From an uncultured Cellvibrionales bacterium (lineage in GTDB: Bacteria > Pseudomonadota > Gammaproteobacteria > Pseudomonadales > Cellvibrionaceae): a DNA stretch of 64,000 nt. The notes under the pieces were generated by a model that searched no databases, was not told the DNA's origin, and saw nothing but the letters and a program-made list of their open reading frames with translations. Positions 15,001 through 30,000 of this stretch are shown here, one piece after another. Location of the stretch: assembly GCA_913020115.1 (NCBI GenBank), contig CAJWBQ010000006.1, positions 62,001 to 126,000 of the forward strand, given 5' to 3'. Numbering within the stretch: position 1 is the stretch's first letter; the number at the start of each line of letters is the position of its first letter. A program made the position numbers and the translations under genes.

Positions 15001-18000
15001 TTCTAATTTTGAGCTAGTATTATTTAGTAGACTTAAATTCAGAGCTATAGCCATTATATGAGCGAAAACCTACCCCTGCTAGCGAGACAACCCATTTTTG
15101 ACGGGAAAATGAAAGTTGTTGCCTACGAACTGCTCTGCAGAGATACCAATGAAAACCGAGCTATCTTCGACGACGCCGATCAAGCCAGCTCTCAGGTGAT
15201 GCTGCGGGCCTTTACCGACCTGTCTATTGAAGAAGTCATCGGCAGTCATCGCGCTTTCATTAATTTCACTCGCAAATTATTAGATACCAAGCCCCCCTTT
15301 TCCCCTAAACAGCTAGTTATTGAAGTATTAGAGGATGTGAAAGTTGACGATGGCCTGATTGAACGCCTGCAGGCGCTTCGGTCTGAGGGTTACACCATAG
15401 CGCTAGATGACTTTGAACTCAGGCAAGACACCCTACCCCTAGTTGAGCTAGCGGATATCATTAAGTTAGATGTACTGGCCTTATCAGAACGGCAACTCGA
15501 AGAATACATAGGTTTTCTCAAACAATACAAGGTTACCCTCCTGGCCGAAAAAGTTGAAACCTATGAAATGCTTGAACACTGCAAGGCTTTGGGCTTTGAT
15601 CTGTTCCAAGGGTTTTTCCTGTCACGACCAAAGTTGATTACTGGCCATAAAGTGGCCGAAAATCGTCAGGCAATTATGCAATTACTTGCCGAACTCAATG
15701 ATGCCAATACTGAAATAGACGAAATAGAACAACTCATCTCCCAAGACCCAGTGCTGAGTTACAAACTCTTAAAGCTCGTTAACTCGGCTGCCTTTAACTT
15801 AGTCACGCAGATAGATTCCTTGCGACAAGCCATAACCCTATTGGGCTTGATTCAAATTCGCAGCTGGGTCACCTTGTTATCAATGTCGACTATAGAAGGC
15901 AAACCACAGGAGTTAGCCAATATTAGTATGACCCGCGCTCACTTTTGTCAGCTACTGGGCCAAAAGGTTACAGGAAAGCGGCGGGCTGATTCGCACTTCA
16001 CCGTGGGCCTGCTCTCTTTACTTGACGCCTTCATGGACACACCCATGGATGAACTGCTCGCCAAAATTGCCTTAAATCCAGAGTTGGTAGCCTCTCTGCT
16101 AACCCTTGAGGGGCCAGAGGGAAAAGCTTTAAAAATTGCTATGACCTACGAACGCGGAGACTGGGATAATATCGATTGGCAATATCTAGAGGAGCACAAT
16201 GTTGACGCATCAGATATCGCCAAAATGTATACAGACAGCCTCAGCTGGACAGCTGAAGCCATGAAAAACCTCGCCTTATAGACTAGGCTGCGTTATGCAA
16301 ATACTCTTCTAAGGCCCGGGCATCAAATGGCCATGCCAAATCAGCCGCTACACCTTCAACTTTCAACACAGGAATGCGCAAGGCATATCGCTCCATCAAA
16401 TCTTCTGAGTCAACAATATCAACTTCCACAAGAGTTAAGTTAAGCGGGCGCAATACTGGCCAGGCGACTTCTTTTGCCACCTCACACAGGTGGCAACCTA
16501 AAGTGGAATACAGCAATACGGATTTCATTAAGCGGGTAGATTTTCCTGTAACTGGTCGGTAAATTGGGTCAGCCTTTCAGCAATCTCGCCTTGATGCTCA
16601 GCTACGGCTGCCAACAAGTCACTCACGAAAGAATTAGGTTGCCCCAAGGCGGAGCTACTCTCCAGGGCCGCCAGAAATTGCTGGGCAAAACGACCGATGG
16701 GCTCCATTCGCTCAGCGAAGGTGTTAGCGCTATTGCTGCTATTTCGATCAGGCGTGTAGGCCTCGCTGAATCGTTGCACTTCTGTATGAGTCAGGCGCAG
16801 TGCAAACCCCGTAATCTCAGTAGCATCGTACCCGATATCTAAGGCCTCCTTAAAGGCTTGATCGTAATCTCCCGCAAAGAAATCGCTGGCGAGATCATTA
16901 ACTTGGCCCAGTAAGTCATTGATGGCCTCCAATTCACCTTCATCAAGCTCGCCCTCAACGGAAAGGCTAAAATGCTGATTATTACTGAAGGAAACTGACT
17001 GACTGCGACCATTCTCATCACTGGATCGCTGGGCTGAGTATGCCTCGGCCGCAGAAGCCGTAATATTAACCTTGTCGCCATCGGCAGTGGTCAAACTGAA
17101 GCTAAAAGTATTTTCTTGAGCGAAATCGTAAGCTGATGATGACCCCATTAGCGTGCCGGTATCGTATACCGGAGTTTCTTCTTCAGGCTGCTCTTGAACT
17201 AGGTCTGTCAAAAAGCGCTCGCGTAACTGATCAATGCCATTGGTCACTAAATCATAGGTATGACCAATATCTTGCGCCACGTGCTCATTCAGCATGCCCA
17301 GCGCTTCCAACTGCTCTTCAGCTTCCGCAAAACCTTTTTTAAAGCCCTCTAAACCCGCATCTAGACGAGAGGCGAGCTGCTCCTGACTTGCACCTTCGGC
17401 CACATCCAAGGCTAAGCGGCGCTCAATGAAACCTAGAATATTGCCCGCGGCCTGCTGAGCACTCAGAGGTTCAAATTCAGCGGCAGCGGGAGAGTTTATG
17501 CCTGCAGAATCGAAGCCTGCACTCATTTGCGCATAAGCTCTATTGAGTGCTTTTTGGATGACATCTTGAGGGGTTTGCAATTCACTCATTGCCGACTCAA
17601 GCAGTTTCTCACTACGACTGGCGAGACTCAGAGTCTGCTGCTGACCGCCTCCGGAAGACTGCCATTGTGCAAATTGGCTATTCGATGAGTAAAAAGACAC
17701 TGAACCGAGCATGATACCTCTCCTCTCGACAGGCTAAATTAGCTATTAAGAGGTTCTCGGCAGCGAGGCTTCATACTTTAACAGTTTTTCCTATAAATCT
17801 TAAAATGAGGCACCTAGATAAAAATAGGCCCCTACCCCAGCCAATACAAGCAAAGTTAATACAGATAACCAAGGACCCCGACTGGGCTGATCTTGGAGCT
17901 CAGGGTTCACCTGAGGTGCTGCGTTTGGCTTTGCTGGGGCTACAGCTGGTGCGGGGCTCCGCTTAACCCGAGTAACCGGCTTCGGCTTCACCGCTGATTT

Positions 18001-21000
18001 CACACTGACTACAGGGCGAATTGTGGTCTTATCTAAATCGTCTGCAGGCCCAATCACCCCAAAGGCTAGTGAATCGAAGCGGAGTTCATCACCACGGCTC
18101 ACCCGCGCTTCGGTGACTCGTCGGCCGTTGACAAAGGTGCCATTGGAAGAGTCGAGATCCTTAACATGCAGGCGGTCATTTTCAATGGTTAGGCGAGCGT
18201 GCTGTCGAGACAAATGCGCCGCCGCTAAAGTGATGTCGCACTCTTTGGAGCGCCCCACAAGGGTTTGCGCGCCTAAAGTAAATACCTTGTTGTTCAAGGC
18301 ACTGTGGTTCGACTTTAGCGCCCAGGCACTCAGCGGGCTAGCGGTAGCGCTTACTGTCGCTTGGGGTTTTTGGTTTCGGGCAGTTTTAGGGTCTTCTACT
18401 TGTAACTGAGTGCTGCCCAGCAACAAAATATCGTTGGCTTCAAGAGTGATGCGGTCCTTAACCGACTGCCCGTTAACGTAAATAGGCAGCCCTTTGGAGC
18501 AATTCTCTAAGACCAGTTTTTCATGCTCAACTAATATATTTGCATGAACTTCACCCACTTCAGTATCTTCTAGCACCATCTCGTTTTGAGAGCCCGTGCC
18601 AATACGAACCGCGGGCTCTAACAGCCATACCGCATTTTGCTTACTGTCTTTGTAGCGCAGTTTCAACATGCTCGATCCCGCCTCCCATAAATTATCAAAT
18701 TTTTATTCTTGCTGAGTCTTGCTGTATTTCATCAATGTTAAACCCATCACTGTAAAAGCGACTAATAAGCGCTAGTATAGTACCTTCAATGAGAATTTCT
18801 GTGACAAAGCTCATGCTGTAGAGGCAAACCATTGACCGACGATTACCACGCTTATTCTCTGAGTGACCCTGGGCTCAAGCGAAATAATAATGAAGACTGC
18901 TATTTAAGCGCTCCAAGCCTTGGCCTTTGGGCCGTCGCTGACGGCATGGGCGGTCACGATGCCGGCGAAGTGGCCAGCGCTATCGCCATCAAAGTATTAC
19001 ACGAACACGCCGCACAACACAGGCCTCTTGAAGACGCAATACAGCTTGCTCATGATGCAGTGATAGAAGCCGCGACCATGGGGCTTGGTGCCGAAGGCAT
19101 GGGCTCCACCATCGTCGCCGTACTCAGCACTGCTGAGGAATGGCAAATGGCTTGGGTTGGCGATAGCCGAGCCTATCTGTGGACTTCTGATAGCGAGGGG
19201 GGCCACCTACAACAAGTCAGTGCAGATCATTCCTATGTTCAAATGCTCTATCAGTCTGGGGCCATTGACGCTGAGGACATGGAACAACACCCTGACAAGC
19301 ACGTCATTACTCAATGTTTAGGCATGACCCAACTACCCCATGTGGACGTTGACACGATTAACCAAGCATGGGAGCCCAACCAAACTTTGCTGCTGTGCAG
19401 CGACGGCCTAAGCGATGAGTTAAATGACGATGTAATTGCCAGTATTCTCTGTAAATACAAAGATACCGCTGCCGCTGCCCAGGCCTTAATGCAAGCCGCA
19501 CTTGACTCGGGAGGTCGCGACAATATCACCCTGCAACTCATCGAATCTCCACTGGAAAAAGTAGACAGCTTAGCTTCCTATACTACCGGTAAATTACAGA
19601 CAGGTTCGTCAAGCGCCCTTATGTTTCCCATTGCTCTTGCAGGCTTAATTACTGTGGCCGTGGTCGCACTACTTTGGATTGCCCTATAAGCGATGCAAAT
19701 ACCAGGCTATCAAATTCTACGGAAAATTAATCAGGGTGGCATGTCCACTGTTTATCTGGCGATTCAACTGAGCGTGGGGCGAGAAGTCGCATTAAAAGTC
19801 ATGTCACCAGCTTTAAATGCTGACCCGATATTCAGTGAACGCTTTCAAAGAGAAGCCAATATTGTTGGCCAACTTTCACACCCTAACATCATCTCTATTT
19901 ACGATATTGGCTGTTACAAAAATTTAAACTATATCGCCATGGACTATTTGCCCGGTGGTTCCTTGCACGAACGAATGAGAATGGGAATCAGCGTGCGTGA
20001 AGCCATGCGAATTTGCCGGGAAATGGCCCTAGCACTCGACCATGCACATGAAAAAGGTTACATGCATAGAGATGTAAAACCTGAAAACATTTTGTTTCGC
20101 GAAGACAATTCCGTTGTACTTTCAGATTTTGGGGTTGCCAAAACCGTTAGCAGTAGCTCCCGAATGACTCACACTGGAACCGTAGTGGGCACCCCCCATT
20201 ACATGAGCCCCGAACAGGCCCGCGGTAAAACCAGCGATGGCCGGGCCGACATTTATGGGCTCGGTATTGTGCTCTATGAAATGTTAACGGGTACAGTGCC
20301 TTACAAAGCCGAAGAAGCCGTTGCAATCGCCATTAAGCATTTAACCGCACCCGTACCTGTGTTGCCGGCTCAATACAGCATGTACCAAGCCCTGCTGAAC
20401 AGCTTGCTGGCTAAAGAAACGGAGGATCGACTACAACGCGGCCGAGATATTGTTGAAGCAATAGACCGATTGGAATCACGCAGCGGCCGCAATAGTGGTG
20501 TATTTATCGCCAATACAGATCCCACGGCGGTACAAATTTTGTCCCTGGTACGCGCTCTTTTTATTACCAGCAGCACGGCCCTTGGCAACAGCGTTAAGGA
20601 CGCTTCAATATGGCGCTTACGCTGGCGTAAAAACATTGGTTTGTACTACCGAGAGAGTAAATCTCCACACATAATTAGAACCTACGCCAGCACGGATGAA
20701 AGCAATTACCCCACTATGGTGTCATCGGCAGTTTATGTAGACCCGCCAAGCCCAGTCGCCCCGAAAAAAACGCACTGGCGACGCTTATGTCTTTTATCTA
20801 TAGCACTTGGTCTTGTCTGGACCTTGACCGCCATCGCGATTACTCGATTTGAAATGGCGGTTGAAAACTATCTGCCCTCCATTGTGGCTAGCCTAGCCAA
20901 CATAACTCACAACGCAGTAATGCCTGAGCAGTTCGATGTGAAAGATCCATCGTGGACAAATTACGAAGCGCCGCCCCAGCCACAAAAGCAAGCACCCGCA

Positions 21001-24000
21001 TATGAACTGAACAAGAAACCCGAAACGCTCACTTCCTCTGTAAGTAAATCGAGCCCTGTAGTTATCAAGGCCGAAAAAGAGAGTCAAAGCAGGCAGGAAG
21101 CTGCTTTAATTGAGACTGCAGAAACCAAAGCGGCGAAGCAAACCAAGGCCTCCAACACCTACGCACTCACTGTTAGGAGTAAACCTGCAAACAGCAAAAT
21201 TAGAATTCTTAACATCAAAGAAAAGTACCACAGCGGAATGCAATTACCCTCTGGCAGCTATCACTTGGAACTTAGCGCCAAGGGTTATAGCTCCAAAGTC
21301 CAATGGGTTCGCCTGCGCAAGAAAGCCCGAGATATCACCATCCATTTAGTAAAAATTCCAGAACCCGGCGAAAGCTTCACTGATAGATTATCAGCCAAGA
21401 CAGTGGGGCCCGAAATGATTGTGGTGCCCGAAGGGAAATTCATCATGGGCTCAAAACTGCTTGAAAACACCCTTCCCTTACGCGAAGTTAAAATTCGTAA
21501 AGCGTTTGGCGTCAGTAAATACGAGATCACTTTTGCCGACTACGACCTGTATGCTCAAGAAAAAGGCTTGGGTCGGCCCAATGACAAACGCTGGGGTTTT
21601 GGAGCGCGGCCAGTCATTCACGTAAGCTGGCACGATGCACAACAATACATATCTTGGCTCGCGCAAAAAACAGGCAAGCCCTATCGCCTACTGAATGAAG
21701 CCGAGTGGGAATATATTGCGCGAGCTTCAAGTACTGAAGATTATTGGTGGGGCACTCAGAAGAAGAGGGTTAGCGCCAATTGCAAGCGTGGCTGCAACAG
21801 CGAGTTTACAAATCTGTTTCGTTCCAAAACAGCTCCTGTAGGCAGTTTTAGAGCGAATCCATTTGGTCTTTTTGATACCGCCGGAAATGTCGGCGAGTGG
21901 GTGAATGATTGTTTCCAAGATCACTTTTTGGGGGCGCCTAGAGATGGCTCAGCCATAAATAGAGATCAGTGTGACAAACGGGTCGTTCGCGGCGGCTCGA
22001 TGAAAGATAACGTGGAACTTATCAGCGCCTCTTATCGTAAGGCATTAAGCCCAGAAGCCAAAAAAGACTACATAGGCTTTCGAGTTGCCCTAGATATTCA
22101 CTAGCGTTACTGCTCCGACTTCAAACGATTAATAGCATCCCGAATATTAGCAGCCTCTTCGAACTCCAAGTCCTTTGCACATTGGTACATTTTTGTTTCA
22201 AGCTTGGATATTTCCGACCAAATATCGCCAGAGGCCAAAGCGTCAGAAACATATTGGCTTTTCTTTTCTGCAATTTTCTTCTCTGCAGCTCGGCCACCAC
22301 GGCCAATGACCCGCGCACCTTCCATGATATCTTGCACCGACTTGGTAATACTCATCGGTGTTATTCCATGTTCTTTGTTATGTGCTTGTTGTTTCGCTCG
22401 ACGCCGCTCTGTTTCATCAATGGCACGCTGCATAGAGCCAGTAATCTTTTCAGAATACAATATCGCTCGCCCCTCTAGGTTTCGCGCCGCGCGACCAATC
22501 GTCTGAATAAGAGAGCGTTCAGACCGCAAGAAACCTTCCTTGTCGGCATCAAAAATTGCCACTAAGGAAACCTCTGGCATGTCTAGACCCTCTCGCAGCA
22601 AATTGATTCCAACCAAAACATCAAATTCACCGAGCCGCAAATCGCGAATTATTTCAACACGCTCAACGGTATCAATATCAGAGTGCAAATAGCGTACGCG
22701 AATACCCAGGTCAGTTAGATAATCTGTGAGATTTTCGGCCATACGCTTGGTTAGGGTCGTAATCAAGACACGCTCATTTCGTGCCGCCCGCATATTAATT
22801 TCCGACACAACATCGTCAACTTGCGTGCTCGCGGGACGCAATTCAATAACAGGGTCAAGCAGTCCTGTAGGCCTAACCACCTGCTCCACCACCTGCCCAG
22901 CATGTTCTTGTTCATAATGTGACGGCGTAGCCGAGACAAAGATCATCTGCGGTGCTAGACCTTCCCATTCCTCAAAGCGTAGTGGCCGATTATCTAAGGC
23001 GGAAGGTAGGCGAAAACCGTATTCAACCAGAGTCTCTTTGCGCGAGCGATCGCCTTTGTACATCCCACCAATTTGCGGAACGGTAGCGTGCGACTCATCA
23101 ATAATGAGCAAAGCATTGTCGGGAAGATAATCAAACAGAGTGGGAGGTGCATCACCTGAATTACGACCCGATAAGTATCGAGAGTAGTTTTCGATACCGG
23201 AACAATAACCTAACTCTTGCATCATCTCTAAGTCATATCGCGTGCGCTGCTCTAAGCGCTGCGCTTCAACCAATTTATTTTCTCCACGCAAATAACTCAG
23301 GCGCTCATCAAGCTCCACCTTAATATTATCAACTGCTCCTAAAATGGTTTCTCGAGGCGTAACATAATGGGACTTTGGGTATATTGTGTAGCGAGGCAGC
23401 TTTTGTAGAACCTCCCCAGTCAGGGGGTCAAAGAGCGAGAGCTGCTCAATTTCATCATCGAATAGTTCAATTCGAATCGCATCACGATCAGAGTCTGCTG
23501 GGAAAATGTCTATAACATCACCTCGCACACGGTATGTCGCTCGCTGAAAATCTATGTCATTGCGGGTATATTGAAGTTCCGCAAGGCGTCGCAAGATTTG
23601 ACGTTGATCGACTTGATCACCGCGATCCAAATGCATGACCATTTTCAAGTATGCGTCAGGGGCACCCAGGCCGTAGATAGCTGAAACAGTGGCCACCACT
23701 AATGAATCTTTTCTCTCAAGCAAAGCTTTAGTCGCCGAAAGACGCATTTGCTCAATATGCTCATTAATGGATGCGTCTTTATCGATAAAAGTATCAGACG
23801 ATGGCACATAGGCTTCTGGCTGATAATAATCGTAATAGGACACAAAATACTCTACGGAATTTTCGGGAAAGAATTCCTTAAATTCTCCATAGAGTTGCGC
23901 CGCGAGCGTTTTATTGTGCGCCATAACGATAGTGGGCCGCTGAACAGCAGCTATTACGTTGGCAGCCGTAAAGGTTTTACCGCTGCCGGTAACCCCCAAT

Positions 24001-27000
24001 AAGGTTTGGTGCGCGAGCCCCGCCTCCAAACCTTTTACTAGTCCAGCTATGGCCGCAGGTTGGTCACCTGCCGGCTCAAAACGACTTTTTACTACAAAGG
24101 GCTTATCCATAAAATGGGTGTCGACTTCTAGGTGAACCAACGACCGTTTTGGCTTCGCTGCCACCAGCGTAACAAAACTTGATCTAATGCGTGCTGCGCG
24201 GCAAAACCCAGCCTTTCGGGCAAGCTCTTTTTGTGCTCGAAGCTCAAACCGTAAACCTCAGCATCGTCCATTTGGCTATTTACGTATTCGTCGCTCGTCA
24301 TCAGGCCGTCAATTAGCTTTACGTCTACGGCTCGGCTGCCGTACCAAACATCGCCGCTTGCCACTGCATCAATATCAACAACGCCACGGTGTTCCGAAAC
24401 AAATTCTTTAAACAACTTGTGGGTGTCTTCTAGGTCTTCCATAAACTTCTCTCGACCTTTTTCAGTGTTTTCACCAAACATAGTCAGCGTGCGCTTATGT
24501 TCTCCGGCCGTAAGAAGCTCAATATCAATATCATTTTTCTTTAACAGGCGATTAAAGTTTGGCAGTTGTGCAACCACACCAATGGAACCGATAATGGCAA
24601 AAGGCGCTGCTACAATTTTATCGGCAACACAGGCCATCATATAACCACCACTGGCAGCTACTTTATCAACACACACTGTGAGAGGTATGCCTTTCGAGCT
24701 GATTCGCGCCAATTGGCTTGAAGCCAAACCATAGCTGTGAACCATCCCTCCGCCACTTTCAAGTTTTACTACAACTTCGTCTTCAGCTTTGGCCATGGTA
24801 AGTAATGCTGAGATCTCTTCACGCAAGTTGGCCGTCGCAGAGGCTTTCATATCACCGTCAAAGTCGAGTACAAATACGCGCTTTTTGGGTTCTTTTGGCA
24901 ACTTGTCTTTAAGTGCTTTTTTCTCTGCACTCTGCTTCGCTTTAGCGGTTTTTTTCTCAGCCTTGTGCTCCGCTTTTAATTCTTCCTCACTCAATAACGA
25001 TTCTTTCAGAGTATCGCGCATTGCGTCATACTCATCGTTTAAGTACGTGACTTCAATATGGCCTTGAGCGCCCTTCTTTTCTCGACCACCCGCCGAGACT
25101 AACAGCCCCACAACCACACCAATAGCAACAACGATGGTCACCGCTTTGGCCAAAAACAGACCGTACTCAATCAAAAATTCCAAAATTTAACTCCACTATT
25201 ATCTATCTAAGGTATTTATCTAATTAGGGTTCGGGTTTTTCGCCCAGCCAAACATTTACTGCCAGCGTTCAAGTGCTTTTTTGGCCTGGTCATTGAGTGG
25301 CCGAGCCAACAAACCGGTATTGGATAAGGTGACTTCATACAGGGCATCATCTTCCATCGGCAAAAAGGCGGCGCTGCCATACACAGCGTCTACAAAGGGT
25401 AAATTTTCGTTGTAATCTTGTATCCACTGCCAAATATCAAGAGGGTTTTCACCGTCCCTCAACGAGCGCACGGTTCGATCGGAGTGCCTTTCTTGTTCCA
25501 GCGAATAATAACGACCACTTATTCTATCTAAACGATAACCGGGCTTCATCCCCCAGCTAGACAATAAACCTGGCCATTTCACAATTCTTGCGTCCAATTG
25601 CCACTGATCGCCTTTCAAAATAAAACGGTGCTCTCGCCCCTCACTCTCTACCATCAGCACACGGTATTGCTGAGCTGAAAGCTTCTCGAAACTTAAAGTT
25701 GCCACTAATTTTTCGCTAACCAGCTGCTTGTAACCTACAACATCTAATGCCAGCAAACCCAAAGTTAGGCCCAGCGATACCAGTAAGAGACCAAACATCC
25801 CTCGAAGCCAGCCACCGAACCAACCGGCTTTCATCAACAAGCGCAAGGAGAGATAAAAAACCAGCAAGCCCAGAATAACGGACGCGGAGGCTAAACCTTC
25901 GTAAATCATGAATTCATGCCTTACTCAAGTGGGCAACCCAAAGCGGTCAAGCTCTCTTCCGCTATTTCCAGCACCTTGTCATCGGCCCCCTCGTCGTTTT
26001 TTATTGCGTCGAGATAATACTCCATACTGATTACCGAGTCGGCAAAAGTTTCCATTAACTGCTCCAGTGCTGGCTTTTCATCCGAATCCATCAAGGTATC
26101 TTCAACAAAACCAATGCAAGCTCGCATTACACGCTCTGCGCGCGGCAAAGCTAACATAGCCATTACCCCTCTTATGGCGTTGAGCGAAACCGTCACATTG
26201 TTAATATGGGCCCGATCAAAACTGGATTCTGTAAATGAGCTCAGCGAGCGCTTGACCAGGGCCAAACCAGCCTCTGCTTCACTAATGACAATATGCCTAG
26301 CACTGGCTAATTGGCTCTGAGCAATCACTTCCTGTCGCTCTTGATTATTCACTCGAGCGATACTGTCGTCTGACAGGCCCGAATGCCCCACTCCACCGAT
26401 TGCACTCTCTATATACAAAAGAATATCGGCCAGGTGCAACTGTGCAGTATCATCGCCTAAACGGCCTGCGCGCTGCCAAGATTCCACGGTGAGGATTTCG
26501 TTCTTAAGTGAATTACCCGGCACGACCAAACCTACCACGCCAAGTATCTCTGCAACCTTTTTCAAGGTATCGATAAGATCTATTAGGTCTTCGCCACTGC
26601 TTATGCCGCCGTCGGAAGCCCGCTCCAAAATATCCTTGGCGTGTATCAGTTCGTCGTTCAAGACCGACGCCATGGATTTCAAGGTATTGGCACTGGGGCC
26701 ATTGAGCACGTCTCGCTCGCGCCGCAGTTCCGCGTCGGTGTGGCTAAATAGGGTCAAGCCAAATTGAGCCAACAAATGGCTTGTGGTTTCACCGCTATCG
26801 CCTGAAAGCGCAATGATAAACAACAAATCGCTAGAGAGTGTTTGGGAAGGCGTTGCCGTTTGATCATCTGTGCCTACGCGCTTAATCGCTAATTTCAATT
26901 CACGGTCAAGGGCGCCCAATATCTTCTTTCGACTGGGCGTTAGCTCCATTGAGCTAGAGAGGTGCGCAAGCGCCTCAGAACCCAAATACCACAGGGAATA

Positions 27001-30000
27001 AAAAGGCGAGTCAGCCTGAATAATACTCATACGATGCAAGGAGCGCTGCATCATATTAAAAGAAGGTTTAATTTGCTTATTCTTAAGAATACCCAGCAAA
27101 CCAACCTGATACATATGTCGTAGACGTTTAATCAAAGCACCCACGTCTTCGTCGCCCACAAGCTTCATTCGCTTCGCAGGTACTATTGGTGTTTGAAAAT
27201 CTGGCGTGTAGAAGTGGCTATCGGCGAAGACGGCCTGCTTACGCGCCAGTCGCAGTTCGTTGATGTGGGGGATGAGTAGCACAGGCAAATTGCGCTGGGT
27301 CTGGAGCAAATATTCGAGATACCGAGGCAGAAACAAAAATGCGCGAGAGATTAAACCCAGGTGCTCATCAGCCAATTCTTCCTGCTCTAGATCGATGGCT
27401 TCCGCGACTTCCACGATTTCAGTCGCCAGCTGATTGGCTCCCTGCACTTGAATCAACTCCAGAGTACCGGCGATTTGCGTGATACTGTCGATACAAGCCC
27501 TGAAGCTGAGCAGGTCGGCTCGATCGGCAATAAATTGCTCAAGCTCGGCTGCAGCCTGCTCAAGTGTAACGAGCAGTTCAGGGTAAATCATCTTTAATGA
27601 ACTGAAGTTTGGGGCTAGGCTGTCACTCACTAAGGCTTCCTTTCTTTCCATCGATTAGCGTCGAGTTAACTTAACAAAATTCAACCCACATATCAGTATA
27701 TTGCCTCACAAATCAGCACCTTAAACCCCACGCGCCGTGAATTTGAGCATATTATGGCCAATTTGGTCTAAAATTGTTTCATATTGTCCCAACTAAAGCC
27801 CGATGCCTTTGAAAAGCTTGAATTTTTTGGCGTTAGCCGACTTTTTGTCATACCATGCTATCAGGTAAATTTAACGCCCATATTAAGATCGACGCAGCCC
27901 ATCAGGCCACAAATAAGGCTCAGCGAAGCATAAGGAACGACACATGGCTCATACCCTAACCCAGGCATTTGGCAAAAACTTTCTCGGCCAAGCACCGGAA
28001 TGGTACAAAAACTCTATCATATTGTTTCTAATCATCAATCCGATTTTACTCTATACCATTGGTCCATTCGCCACAGGCTGGGTTCTAATTGGTGAATTCA
28101 TCTTTACTCTGGCAATGGCCCTTAAGTGCTACCCCTTACAGCCTGGTGGTTTACTCGCCTTAGAAGCCGTATTGCTAGGCATGGCCTCCTCAGACTCAGT
28201 CTATAAGGAAGTTGTCAGTAACTTCGACGTGATATTGTTATTGATGTTCATGGTAGCCGGCATCTACTTCATGAAGAACTTGCTGCTGTTTGTATTCACT
28301 CGAATCTTGACCTCGGTGAAATCTAAAGTGGCACTATCGCTACTATTTTCCCTGGTCTCCGCCGTTCTTTCCGCATTTCTTGATGCACTCACCGTTACTG
28401 CCGTATTAATTAGCGTGGGCGTTGGTTTCTATTCGGTTTACCACAAGGTAGCATCGGGCAAGAAGATTCATCACGACCACGATCACGGCGACGACGAGAC
28501 CGTGCATGAGTATCACCGAGAAGATCTGATTAAATTTCGGGAGTTTTTGCGCACACTTGTGATGCACGGCGCTATTGGTACCGCCCTCGGAGGCGTTTGT
28601 ACTCTGGTAGGCGAACCACAAAACTTGCTCATCGCTGAAAAAGCTGGCTGGAACTTCCTAGAATTTTTCCTAGTTATGGCCCCCGTTACAATGCCTGTGT
28701 TGTTCTTTGGTTTACTCACCGTCGTTGTCTTGGAGAAAACTCGCTGGTTTGGATACGGAGCTGAGATTCCTCCTTCTGTTAGAGCTGTTTTGGAAGACTT
28801 TGCTGAAGACCAAAATAGTAAAATGACCACGCGCGATAAAGCCGAATTGATAATCCAAGCAAGCGTCGCCTTAGTCTTGGTAGTGAGTTTGGCGCTTCAC
28901 GTTGCGGCGGTAGGCTTAATCGGCCTCATGATTATTGTTCTACTAACGGCTTTCAATGGCATTATTGAAGAACACCAGGTAGGTCACGCGTTTGAAGAAG
29001 CCCTACCCTTCACAGCCCTGCTAGTGGTTTTCTTTACCATTGTCGCCGTTATTCACGAGCAACATCTATTTGCACCAATCACTCACTGGGTACTATCTCA
29101 AGATACATCGGCGCAAGCCCCCATGTTGTTCGTGGCCAATGGCGTACTCTCGATGATCAGTGATAACGTTTTTGTGGCAACCGTTTATATTAACGAAGTG
29201 AAAATGGCCCTAGACAATGGTGATATATCTCGCCAGCATTTTGAAAACTTGGCCGTTGCCATCAATACCGGCACCAACTTGCCAAGTGTGGCAACACCCA
29301 ATGGTCAAGCGGCATTCTTGTTTCTTTTGACCTCCGCCCTTGCACCACTTATTCGCCTTTCTTACGGTCGCATGGTTTATATGGCTTTGCCTTACACCAT
29401 TGTATTAAGTATTGTGGGTTTAACCTCGGTGATGATGTTTATTAAATAAAATTAATAACACGTACTAAGGCTCACGAAAAAGGCCGGCACTGAGATTTCA
29501 GTGCCGGCCTTTTTTTCAAGTGTTTTATTCGATCTAGGATTTTAGCCAAACACAGTTGCCGTCACTTTTTTTGTTTATTTCCAGCAACTTCTTTTCATGC
29601 AAAACCAATTCATCTGCACTGGGTGCAATAACAGGTAACGCTCGCCTCTGTGAGGACAGACGCCGCAACTGGCTCATCTGCTCTTGACCGTCACCATCGG
29701 AGCTCTCAGCGCCAAGAGAAAGCGCCGTTTGACCGCCGGTCATTAACAAATAGACATCGGCTAAAATTTCGGAATCGAGCAAGGCGCCGTGCAAATCCCG
29801 CTGATAGTTGTCAACACCATAGCGCTTACACAAAGCATCCAAGCTATTGCGCTGCCCGGGGTGTTTTTGCCGCGCCATGACTAAAGTATCAAGTATCGTA
29901 CAACACTCATCCATTCTCGGATGCTGCTGCTTCAGGTGACGGAACTCAGCATCAATAAAACCGACATCAAAAGGCGCGTTGTGTATTACCAACTGAGCCC